Shown: in pieces, positions 1 through 5,210 of the stretch
How positions within the stretch are numbered: position 1 is the first letter of the stretch
Layout of the letters: the number at the start of each line of letters is the position of its first letter
Assembly (NCBI GenBank): GCA_016212735.1
Contig: JACRDZ010000194.1
Location: 1-5,210 of the forward strand
DNA length: 5,210 nucleotides
Source: Candidatus Firestoneibacteriota bacterium
GTDB lineage: Bacteria > JACRDZ01
Direction of reading: 5' to 3'
Notes under the pieces: generated by a model
Told to the model about the DNA's origin: nothing
The model's database searches: none
Seen by the model: only the letters and a program-made list of their open reading frames with translations
Position numbers and translations under genes: made by a program

Positions 1-22
1 TAAATTTGTAAAAGGAGAGGGT

Positions 23-54
23 ATGATTTGAAATCTCAAATCTCAAATTATCAT
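23..54. repeat. Short tandem and inverted repeat in the cysD leader
   Basis: The heptamer AAATCTC occurs twice in tandem (31-44, allowing for phase) and is followed by a partial third copy, AAAT. GATTTGA (25-31) and TCAAATC (36-42) are perfect reverse complements around a 4-nt loop. A second copy of TCAAAT further right gives an alternative longer pairing of ATGATTTGA with TCAAATTATCAT. The structure lies between two Shine-Dalgarno-like stretches just upstream of the cysD-like gene, so it could affect ribosome access. It could also simply be a small AT-rich intergenic repeat. No known riboswitch or leader family is recognised. Confidence 0.5.
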
Positions 55-59
55 AGGAG
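55..59 (+). promoter_or_regulatory. Ribosome binding site that decides the cysD-like start
   Basis: AGGAG at 55-59 directly abuts the ATG at 60, which is too close for normal initiation, but lies 6 nt before the ATG at 66. The start at 66 is therefore preferred. It removes only two residues and gives an N-terminus beginning MDHLTELE, which resembles the usual CysD opening. Confidence 0.6.
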
Positions 60-65
60 ATGATT

Positions 66-869
66 ATGGATCATTTGACAGAACTTGAAAGTAAAAGTAT
101 TTATATTATTCGTGATGCATACAGCCGATTTAAAAAAATTGGCATGATGTGGTCAATAGGGAAAGATTCTACAGCTTTATTGTGGATGGTTAGAAAAGCT
201 TTTTTTGGTAAAGTACCTTTCCCTATTATTCATATTGATACAGGTTATAAATTCAAAGAGATTTACGAATATAGAGATAAATATGCAAAAGAATGGGGAC
301 TAAATTTAATAATAGGCAAAAATGAAAAAGCACTTAGCGAAGGAATGGGACCAAATAAAGGGGCTAAAATAGATTGCTGTAATACCCTAAAGACACAGGC
401 TATGAAAGATATACTTAAGGGTATGAATTTAGATGCTGTACTTCTTGCAATTAGAAGAGATGAACATGGTATTCGTGCAAAAGAAAGATATTTTTCACCA
501 AGAGATGAAAATTTCAAATGGAATTATGAAGATCAACCGCCTGAACTATGGGATCAATTCAAATCAGATAGTGATGAACAGGACCATCTTCGTGTACATC
601 CAATTTTACATATGAAAGAAATTGATATATGGTATTATATCAAGCGCGAGAATATACCTATTACAGATTTATATTTTAGTAAAAATGGGAAACGTTACAG
701 AAGTATTGGTTGTAAAACATGCTGTAGTCCTGTTATATCCCAGGCAAAAACAGTCGATGAAGTTATTGAAGAACTTGAAACAACAAATGTAGCTGAGCGT
801 TCAGGACGCGCACAGGATAAAGAAGACACATATACAATGCAAAAATTAAGATCATTGGGTTATATGTAA
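66..869 (+). CDS. cysD: Sulfate adenylyltransferase subunit 2, CysD-like, with APS-reductase-type cysteines
   Basis: This is the predicted catalytic subunit of heterodimeric ATP sulfurylase, which forms APS and pyrophosphate from ATP and sulfate in the cytoplasm. The 267-residue protein belongs to the PP-loop / PAPS-reductase-like fold. Seen in sequence: PP-loop SIGKDS (residues 30-35), HIDTGYKF (56-63), RRD followed by AKER (130-141), RVHP (176-179), DIWYYI (187-192), and a CysD-type C-terminus with ERSGR (244-248) ending in GYM. E. coli CysD is 302 residues; this one lacks the long insert before the SIGC motif. It has a CC pair (104-105) and GCKTCC (C216, C219, C220), placed as in the [4Fe-4S] motif of APS reductases. 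The C-terminal ECGLH-type reductase motif is missing, so it is not called CysH. It lies 20 nt before the cysN-like gene, the usual order. The start at 66 is chosen on ribosome-site spacing; the ATG at 60 is the alternative. The family call is firm; a metal cluster is inference. Confidence 0.92.
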   Translation: MDHLTELESKSIYIIRDAYSRFKKIGMMWSIGKDSTALLWMVRKAFFGKVPFPIIHIDTGYKFKEIYEYRDKYAKEWGLNLIIGKNEKALSEGMGPNKGAKIDCCNTLKTQAMKDILKGMNLDAVLLAIRRDEHGIRAKERYFSPRDENFKWNYEDQPPELWDQFKSDSDEQDHLRVHPILHMKEIDIWYYIKRENIPITDLYFSKNGKRYRSIGCKTCCSPVISQAKTVDEVIEELETTNVAERSGRAQDKEDTYTMQKLRSLGYM

Positions 870-889
870 AAAATGGAGATAAATATAAT

Positions 890-2125
890 ATGTCTAAAGA
901 GGAGATGAAAATTGTAATTGTTGGTCATGTTGACCATGGCAAATCAAGTTTAATAGGAAGATTTTTATATGATACAGGATGTGTTCCTGCTGAAAAAATG
1001 GAAGAAATAAAAAAGATATCCGCTGGACTCGGGAAAAAAACAGAATTTAGCTTTATTGTTGATAATCTTAAGGAAGAACGCGATAAAGGAATAACTATTG
1101 ATACAGCCCAGACTTTTTTTAAAACTGAGAAACGCAATTATGTTATTATTGATGCTCCAGGCCATAAAGTTTTTATAAAAAATATGATGACCGGCGCGAG
1201 TCAGGCTGATACATCAATTCTTATAGTTTCAGCATTCGAAGGTATTGAAGAACAAACCAAAAGACATGCATTTATACTTTCTATGATGAATCTAAAAAGA
1301 AATATTGTAGTCATTAATAAAATGGACCTCGTTGATTATAAACAGGGAAAATTTAATAATATAAAAGATGAGATTTGCAGTTTTGCTAAAAGTATTGATA
1401 TTGTCCCCAATCAAATTATCCCAATTTCTGCAGCAAATGGAGATAATATTGCTGCCAGATCAGATAAAATGAAATGGTATAAAGGACCAACCTTACTTGA
1501 AGCTCTTGATTCCCTTGATAAAGAAATAGATATTGAGGGAAAACCATTGCGATTACCTGTTCAGGATGTATATCAAATAAATAATAAAAATATAATAGTT
1601 GGAAAAATAGAATCAGGTTCATTAAAAGCCGGAGATAAAGTTATTATTGTACCAGAAAAAAAAGTTGTAACAATAAAAACAGTTGAAGAATTTGGCAGAG
1701 AAAGAACAAGTGCTCAAGCTCCTGAAAGCATAGGTATAACTTTAGAAAAAGATGAAAATATTAAAAGAGGTGAAATTATTTGCACTTTTGACAATATTTC
1801 TCCTGTTGTTCAATCATTAAAATGCAGTCTTTTCTGGATGTCGCAAAAACCATCTATAATTAATGATAATTTTATATTCAGATGTACAACACAGGCTATT
1901 CCGTGTAAAATCACAAAAATATATGAAAGAATGGATTCTTCAACTCTTGAAATATTAGAAAAAGATGCTAGTATTCTTAATAATACTGAAGTTGGAGAAA
2001 TAGAAATACAAACAGAAATTCCGGTAGCAGTTGAACTTTTCACAAATATACCTGAACTTGGCAGATTTGTATTGGAAAAAGAAAATGCAGAAATTGTTGC
2101 AGGAGGGATAGTTACTCATTTATAA
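890..2125 (+). CDS. cysN: Sulfate adenylyltransferase subunit 1, CysN-like GTPase (EF-1A-like form)
   Basis: This is the predicted regulatory GTPase of ATP sulfurylase, whose GTP hydrolysis drives the unfavourable synthesis of APS by CysD. All G motifs are visible in the 411 residues: G1 GHVDHGKS (12-19), G2 around DKGITID (65-71), G3 DAPGH (88-92), G4 NKMD (143-146) and a G5-like SAANGDN (180-186). WYKGPTLLEALDSL (196-209) is close to E. coli CysN WYSGPTLLEVLE. Beta-barrel domains follow: domain 2 from about 219 (PLRLPVQDVY) and domain 3 from about 307 to the end (GGIVTH). E. coli CysN is 475 residues with an extra N-terminal stretch and a GSVDDGKS P-loop. This protein is shorter and has the elongation-factor-like GHVDHGKS and DAPGH forms. 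No APS-kinase (CysC) domain is fused to it. GGAG at 875-878 lies 11 nt before this start. An ATG at 905 is possible, but its GAGGAG abuts it directly. Pairing with CysD makes CysN much more likely than a translation factor. Confidence 0.9.
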   Translation: MSKEEMKIVIVGHVDHGKSSLIGRFLYDTGCVPAEKMEEIKKISAGLGKKTEFSFIVDNLKEERDKGITIDTAQTFFKTEKRNYVIIDAPGHKVFIKNMMTGASQADTSILIVSAFEGIEEQTKRHAFILSMMNLKRNIVVINKMDLVDYKQGKFNNIKDEICSFAKSIDIVPNQIIPISAANGDNIAARSDKMKWYKGPTLLEALDSLDKEIDIEGKPLRLPVQDVYQINNKNIIVGKIESGSLKAGDKVIIVPEKKVVTIKTVEEFGRERTSAQAPESIGITLEKDENIKRGEIICTFDNISPVVQSLKCSLFWMSQKPSIINDNFIFRCTTQAIPCKITKIYERMDSSTLEILEKDASILNNTEVGEIEIQTEIPVAVELFTNIPELGRFVLEKENAEIVAGGIVTHL

Positions 2126-2142
2126 AAATTCCAAGAAAAAAT

Positions 2143-3426
2143 ATGTTTAATATATTTAAGAAAAACAATAAAAAACGTACTGTTATTATAGGATTTGATG
2201 GAGCACCGTATCGTTTAATCCAAGATTTAACTTCTTGCGGGACAATGCCCAGATTAAGAGAAATAATAAAATCCGGAACTTTTAGCAAAATAGCTTCTTC
2301 CATTCCGGAAGTTTCTTCAGTTGCATGGAGCAGTATTATTACTGGTAAAAATCCCGGACAGCACGGTATATATGGTTTCATGGAGATGAAAAAAGGGACA
2401 TACCAGTTAACTTTCCCTAATTTTAATGATCTTCGTGAAAAACCATTCTGGGAAAATCTAACAGATAAAAAATCTGCTATTATAAATGTCCCTTCTACTT
2501 ATCCGGCAAGATATCTAAATGGAATTCTTATTTCAGGATTTGTAGCAATTGAACTGGAAAAAGCTACTTTCCCTCAGTCTCTTATCCCTGAACTTAAAGA
2601 AAACGATTATCGTCTTGATGTAGATATACAAAAAGCTCATCAATCAATGGATCTTTTTCTGAAAGATCTTTATGAAACACACGAATTAAGAATAAAATCA
2701 TATCGAATGTTATGGGAAAAAGATGACTGGGATATATTTATGTTCATCTTTACCGAAACAGATAGACTGTTTCATTTTTTATGGGAAGCTTATGAAGATA
2801 AATCTCATAAATATCATAAAAACTTTATAGAATATTTTCAAAAACTGGATGAAGCTGTTGGGGAGATATATAGTAATCTAAAAAAAGATGATTCATTTAT
2901 AATGCTTTCTGATCATGGCTTTGAACTACTTGAAAAAGAAGTATATGTTAATTCATTTTTAGTTGAAAAAGGATTTCTAAAATTGAAACAGGTTCCAGCG
3001 AATAGTTTTGATGATATTGATACAGGGACAAAAGCTTTTGCTCTTGATCCAGCAAGAATATATATAAATATGGAAGGTAAATATCCAAGAGGATCTGTTA
3101 CATTAGATAAAAAACAGGAAGTTATAAAAAATTTGATAGAAACTTTTACTGATTTAAAAATAGATAATAAACCTGTTATAAAACGTATCTTTAGAAAAGA
3201 AGAATTATATACTGGAAAATATCTGGAAGATGCACCAGATTTAGTTCTTCTATCAAATAAAGGATTTGATTTAAAAGCAACAATAAGAGAGACTGAAATT
3301 GCAGGCAAACGCATTTTTACAGGGAAGCATACACAGGATGATGCATTTATTTATTTTAACTGGACAGATGATCAATTCCCAAAAGAACCTTCCGTTACAG
3401 ATTTTATTAGTTTGATAAATAGGTAA
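2143..3426 (+). CDS. Alkaline phosphatase superfamily phosphohydrolase/phosphodiesterase
   Basis: This 427-residue protein belongs to the type I phosphodiesterase/nucleotide pyrophosphatase branch of the alkaline phosphatase superfamily (resembling the predicted phosphohydrolase/phosphomutase group COG3379). The two-metal site looks complete: D19 in GFDG; a nucleophile region PEVSSVAW with S58 aligned to the usual Thr/Ser; GKNPGQHGIYGF (68-79); D207 and H211 in TETDRLFH; D257 and H258 in SDHGF; and H396 in GKHTQDD. There is no signal peptide or membrane helix, so it is probably cytoplasmic. No sulfatase C/S-x-P-S-R motif is present, so it is not a typical arylsulfatase. It starts 17 nt after the cysN-like gene with only a weak AAGA-type ribosome site, so translation may be coupled to the upstream gene. 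The substrate is unknown. Its place between sulfate activation and a flippase suggests a step in making or recycling an activated precursor of a surface glycan, but nothing in the sequence proves this. Confidence 0.85.
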   Translation: MFNIFKKNNKKRTVIIGFDGAPYRLIQDLTSCGTMPRLREIIKSGTFSKIASSIPEVSSVAWSSIITGKNPGQHGIYGFMEMKKGTYQLTFPNFNDLREKPFWENLTDKKSAIINVPSTYPARYLNGILISGFVAIELEKATFPQSLIPELKENDYRLDVDIQKAHQSMDLFLKDLYETHELRIKSYRMLWEKDDWDIFMFIFTETDRLFHFLWEAYEDKSHKYHKNFIEYFQKLDEAVGEIYSNLKKDDSFIMLSDHGFELLEKEVYVNSFLVEKGFLKLKQVPANSFDDIDTGTKAFALDPARIYINMEGKYPRGSVTLDKKQEVIKNLIETFTDLKIDNKPVIKRIFRKEELYTGKYLEDAPDLVLLSNKGFDLKATIRETEIAGKRIFTGKHTQDDAFIYFNWTDDQFPKEPSVTDFISLINR

Positions 3427-3438
3427 ATGTAGGATATT

Positions 3439-4959
3439 ATGCAAACCAAAAAAGAAATTCATCAAGCTGATTTTTCCAAAGTTGCAAAAAACGCAGGAAT
3501 AACTGGATTTGGAGATATATTTCAATATGGTTTTCGTTATATTACAAATATAATTATAACCAGATTTTTAGGTTCAGCATCTTTTGGTATATTTGTTTTA
3601 TCCTATGCTTTTCTAAATATAAGCCAGGTTATATCCAGTTTAGGCTTAAATCAGGTTGTTTTACGGTATATATCTTTTTATCAGGGTAAAGATGATAATT
3701 CCAGAATAAAAGGTACTATATTAACTGGGTCAAAGATAGTTTTTATATCAAGTATTATTTTCAGCATAATTATTTTTTTTATGGCTAATTTTATAGCTTT
3801 AAACATATTTCACAAACCTGAAGCAGAGACACCTATTAAAATAATGATTTTAGCCTTACCATTTTTAGCTATAAAAAAAATATTTCTCAGCATGCTTCAG
3901 GGATTTCATTCTATAAAATATCAAATATATATAGAAAAAATACTCCAGCCTTTTATCTGGTTAGTTTTTCTGGTATGTTTTTTGTTCCTGGGGTGGGGTA
4001 TAAATGGGTTAATCGGTTCTCTGGCGGTTTCAATTATTTTTGGAGTAATATTTGCGCTTTATTATTTATTAAAAATCTGGGGACATGATAAAAGAAATGT
4101 AGAACCTGTATTTGAAAATGAACAATTAATAAAATATTCCTTACCTTTATTATTTTCAGGATTATTAGGTCAGATAATAACATGGGCAGTTGTTTTTTTA
4201 TTAGGAAGATTTCGTTCAGTAAGTGAGGTTGGAATTTATGAATCAGGAGTTAGAGTTGCAGCATTAATCATTTTCCCTTTAACTGCATTTAATAATATTT
4301 TTAGCCCAATGATTTCTGAACTCCATTCCCAGAATGCATGGGATAGAATTGAGAGTTTGTTCAAAGTAGTTACCAAATGGATATTTACTTTAAGCTTCCC
4401 TATTTTCTTACTATTACTAATATTTGCTAAACCAATAATGAATATTTTTGGTAAGGATTTTGTTCTGGGTGCCCCGGTTCTGATTATTATTGGTTTGGGG
4501 CAATTAATTAATGCAGGTACCGGATCAGTAGGGTATGTTTTGACAATGACAGGTCATCAAAATATAGTTTTATTAAATTCAATTATTTTATGTATAATTA
4601 ATATTATTCTTGGTTTATTTTTAATTCCGGATTCTGGAATTATAGGAGCAGCTATATCTGCTTGTTTTTCAATTAGTTTTGTCAATGTATTAAGATTGAT
4701 TGAAGTATATTATTTTTTAAAAATACATCCTTATAAATTGAATTTCTGGAAATCATTAACTGCAGGTATTATTTCGGCAGGGATTTATTATTGGTTAATT
4801 AATAATTTTATTTATAAAATTACTATAATATATCTGATTTTATTTTCTTCTTTATTCATTATTACCTATGTCTTTTTGATATATTTGTTTAAACTTGATG
4901 AAGAAGATAAATATGTATTAGAACGCTTAATGGGAAAATTAAAATTTACAAAAAAATAA
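3439..4959 (+). CDS. Polysaccharide flippase, Wzx/MOP superfamily
   Basis: This 506-residue integral membrane protein is predicted to flip lipid-linked oligosaccharide repeat units, or a related glycan, across the cytoplasmic membrane. About 14 hydrophobic segments can be picked out by eye, roughly at residues 20-41, 45-65, 100-122, 135-155, 168-186, 190-212, 232-256, 267-290, 312-331, 343-365, 377-397, 401-422, 437-453 and 460-484. The N-terminus has the typical pattern of the polysaccharide transport family: a first helix, then TRFLGSASFGIF (41-52), then SSLGLNQVVLRY (66-77). The length and the charged tail (LDEEDKYVLERLMGK) also fit. AGGA (3431-3434) precedes the start, and the gene lies 12 nt after the phosphohydrolase, so it is the last gene of the apparent operon. 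The transported glycan cannot be read from the sequence. Export of a sulfated polysaccharide is inferred from the CysDN genes upstream. A lipid or teichoic-type substrate cannot be excluded. Confidence 0.88.
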   Translation: MQTKKEIHQADFSKVAKNAGITGFGDIFQYGFRYITNIIITRFLGSASFGIFVLSYAFLNISQVISSLGLNQVVLRYISFYQGKDDNSRIKGTILTGSKIVFISSIIFSIIIFFMANFIALNIFHKPEAETPIKIMILALPFLAIKKIFLSMLQGFHSIKYQIYIEKILQPFIWLVFLVCFLFLGWGINGLIGSLAVSIIFGVIFALYYLLKIWGHDKRNVEPVFENEQLIKYSLPLLFSGLLGQIITWAVVFLLGRFRSVSEVGIYESGVRVAALIIFPLTAFNNIFSPMISELHSQNAWDRIESLFKVVTKWIFTLSFPIFLLLLIFAKPIMNIFGKDFVLGAPVLIIIGLGQLINAGTGSVGYVLTMTGHQNIVLLNSIILCIINIILGLFLIPDSGIIGAAISACFSISFVNVLRLIEVYYFLKIHPYKLNFWKSLTAGIISAGIYYWLINNFIYKITIIYLILFSSLFIITYVFLIYLFKLDEEDKYVLERLMGKLKFTKK

Positions 4960-4960
4960 A

Positions 4961-4981
4961 AATACCTCTTATTGAAGTATT
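4961..4981. terminator. Weak hairpin after the flippase gene (possible terminator)
   Basis: AATACCTC (4961-4968) can pair with GAAGTATT (4974-4981) around a TTATT loop, with one C-A mismatch. The stem is AT-rich and weak. On the plus strand no T-run follows at once (the next is at 4995-4999). On the minus strand the stem is followed by a run of T from the A-rich end of the flippase gene, so it would work better for leftward transcripts. The terminator role is uncertain. Confidence 0.3.
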
Positions 4982-4985
4982 AGCG

Positions 4986-5007
4986 TGTTCCACATTTTTG
5001 TTGGACA
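4986..5007. repeat. Small imperfect dyad in the spacer
   Basis: TGTTCCA (4986-4992) and TGGACA (5002-5007) pair with a single bulged T around a loop that contains TTTTT. It may be a weak hairpin or the edge of a dispersed repeat. No function can be assigned. Apart from this and the hairpin before it, the 4960-5044 spacer shows nothing recognisable, including no clear promoter. Confidence 0.25.
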
Positions 5008-5044
5008 AATCAAAGTGAGATAACAAATTGAGTGCAAATTAGAA

Positions 5045-5210
5045 ATGACAAAGGTTGTCATTCCCGCATGCTTTTGGCGGGAATCCAGAATAGCTTATGT
5101 TTATATTTTAGCAAGTAAAAAAAATGGGACGTTATATATTGGAGTGACCAATGATCTCGAACGGCGTATGTATGAACATAAAATGAGCATTATTAAAGGT
5201 TTTACTGAAA
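5045..5210 (+). CDS. GIY-YIG nuclease superfamily protein, 3' end outside window
   Basis: The reading frame from ATG 5045 is open to the window end (55 codons). From residue 17 it encodes AYVYILASKKNGTLYIGVT and then NDLERRMYEHK, the hallmark of small GIY-YIG domain proteins of the YhbQ/UPF0213-like type. YVYI is the GIY-equivalent strand, LYIG the YIG motif, and R41 the likely catalytic arginine; the catalytic glutamate would lie beyond the window. Such proteins are predicted metal-dependent DNA endonucleases, often of unknown role. The start is problematic. Family members usually begin a few residues before YVYIL, but no in-frame ATG, GTG or TTG occurs there. The only in-frame ATG found is at 5045, with no clear ribosome site, and its first codons read through the palindrome (VIPACFWRESR). 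The gene may use this repeat-derived N-terminus, or it may have lost its native start. The domain call is firm; the start is not. Confidence 0.8.
   Translation, partial: MTKVVIPACFWRESRIAYVYILASKKNGTLYIGVTNDLERRMYEHKMSIIKGFTE
5060..5084. repeat. REP-like palindrome ATTCCCGC...GCGGGAAT
   Basis: ATTCCCGC (5060-5067) and GCGGGAAT (5077-5084) form a perfect 8-bp inverted repeat around a 9-nt loop. It is markedly more GC-rich than its surroundings. It matches the general form of dispersed bacterial repeats of the TCATTCCCGC...GCGGGAATCCAG type, which are often mistranslated as peptides like VIPAKAGIQ. Here it lies within the 5' end of the GIY-YIG reading frame. Copy number in the genome cannot be seen from one window. 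Confidence 0.7.

Noticed and set aside
66..869. Annotation as PAPS/APS reductase (CysH) or DndC
   Set aside because: The CC and CxxC cysteines suggest CysH, but the RRDE...RAKER motif, the CysD-type C-terminus, the missing ECGLH-type motif and the adjacent cysN gene all favour CysD. No dnd neighbours are seen.
2101..2109. AGGAGGGAT as the ribosome site for the phosphohydrolase gene
   Set aside because: It lies more than 30 nt before the ATG at 2143 and encodes conserved Gly residues near the CysN C-terminus.
890..2125. Annotation as a translation elongation factor (EF-1A/EF-Tu/SelB)
   Set aside because: The P-loop is elongation-factor-like, but the direct pairing with cysD, the WYKGPTLLEALDSL segment and the VDYxxxxF stretch after NKMD match CysN.
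2913..3314. Minus-strand open frame of 133 codons
   Set aside because: It is fully contained in the phosphohydrolase gene, has Ser/Phe/Lys-rich antisense composition, and shows no recognisable domain.
2143..3426. Sulfatase, tempting because of the sulfur genes
   Set aside because: The formylglycine motif C/S-x-P-S-R is absent and the nucleophile region reads SSVAW; the overall pattern is phosphodiesterase-like.
3773..3880. T8 (3773-3780) and A8 (3873-3880) tracts in the flippase gene as phase-variation switches
   Set aside because: Homopolymers of this length are expected by chance in such AT-rich DNA, similar runs occur elsewhere in the window, and the frame is intact.
1..5210. CRISPR array, tRNA, rRNA or insertion sequence
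   Set aside because: No regularly spaced repeats, cloverleaf-like segments, rRNA-like blocks or transposase frames were seen by eye.

Overview
The window is strongly AT-rich and bacterial, with the standard genetic code. All visible genes lie on the plus strand. Four tightly spaced genes (gaps of 20, 17 and 12 nt) form one apparent operon: a short cysD-like gene, a cysN-like GTPase, an alkaline-phosphatase-superfamily phosphohydrolase, and a polysaccharide flippase with about 14 membrane segments. After a roughly 85-nt spacer, a REP-like palindrome leads into a GIY-YIG nuclease gene that is cut off by the right edge. The organism cannot be named from this sequence. The gene styles, short spacers and ATTCCCGC/GCGGGAAT repeat would fit a Gram-negative, possibly anaerobic lineage such as Desulfobacterota or Omnitrophota, but that is only a guess.

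By region: 1-65 is a leader with a short tandem/inverted repeat and two Shine-Dalgarno/ATG units. 66-2125 is the CysD/CysN pair, which makes adenosine 5'-phosphosulfate (APS) from ATP and sulfate with GTP hydrolysis driving the reaction. 2143-3426 is a soluble two-metal phosphohydrolase/phosphodiesterase. 3439-4959 is an integral membrane flippase of the Wzx/MOP type. 4960-5044 holds only weak dyads. 5045-5210 is the palindrome plus the start of the GIY-YIG gene.

The best joint reading is the tail of a locus that builds and exports a surface glycan carrying sulfate. CysDN would supply activated sulfate, the flippase would move the lipid-linked glycan across the inner membrane, and the phosphohydrolase has an unknown role on a phosphodiester or nucleotide. 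No APS kinase, sulfotransferase or glycosyltransferase is in the window, so this is inference from neighbourhood.

The most interesting signal is in the CysD-like protein. It keeps the CysD architecture and C-terminus but carries the cysteine pattern (CC plus CxxC) that binds the [4Fe-4S] cluster in APS reductases, while lacking the reductase's catalytic C-terminal cysteine motif. Its partner GTPase has an EF-1A-like P-loop instead of the usual proteobacterial CysN form.
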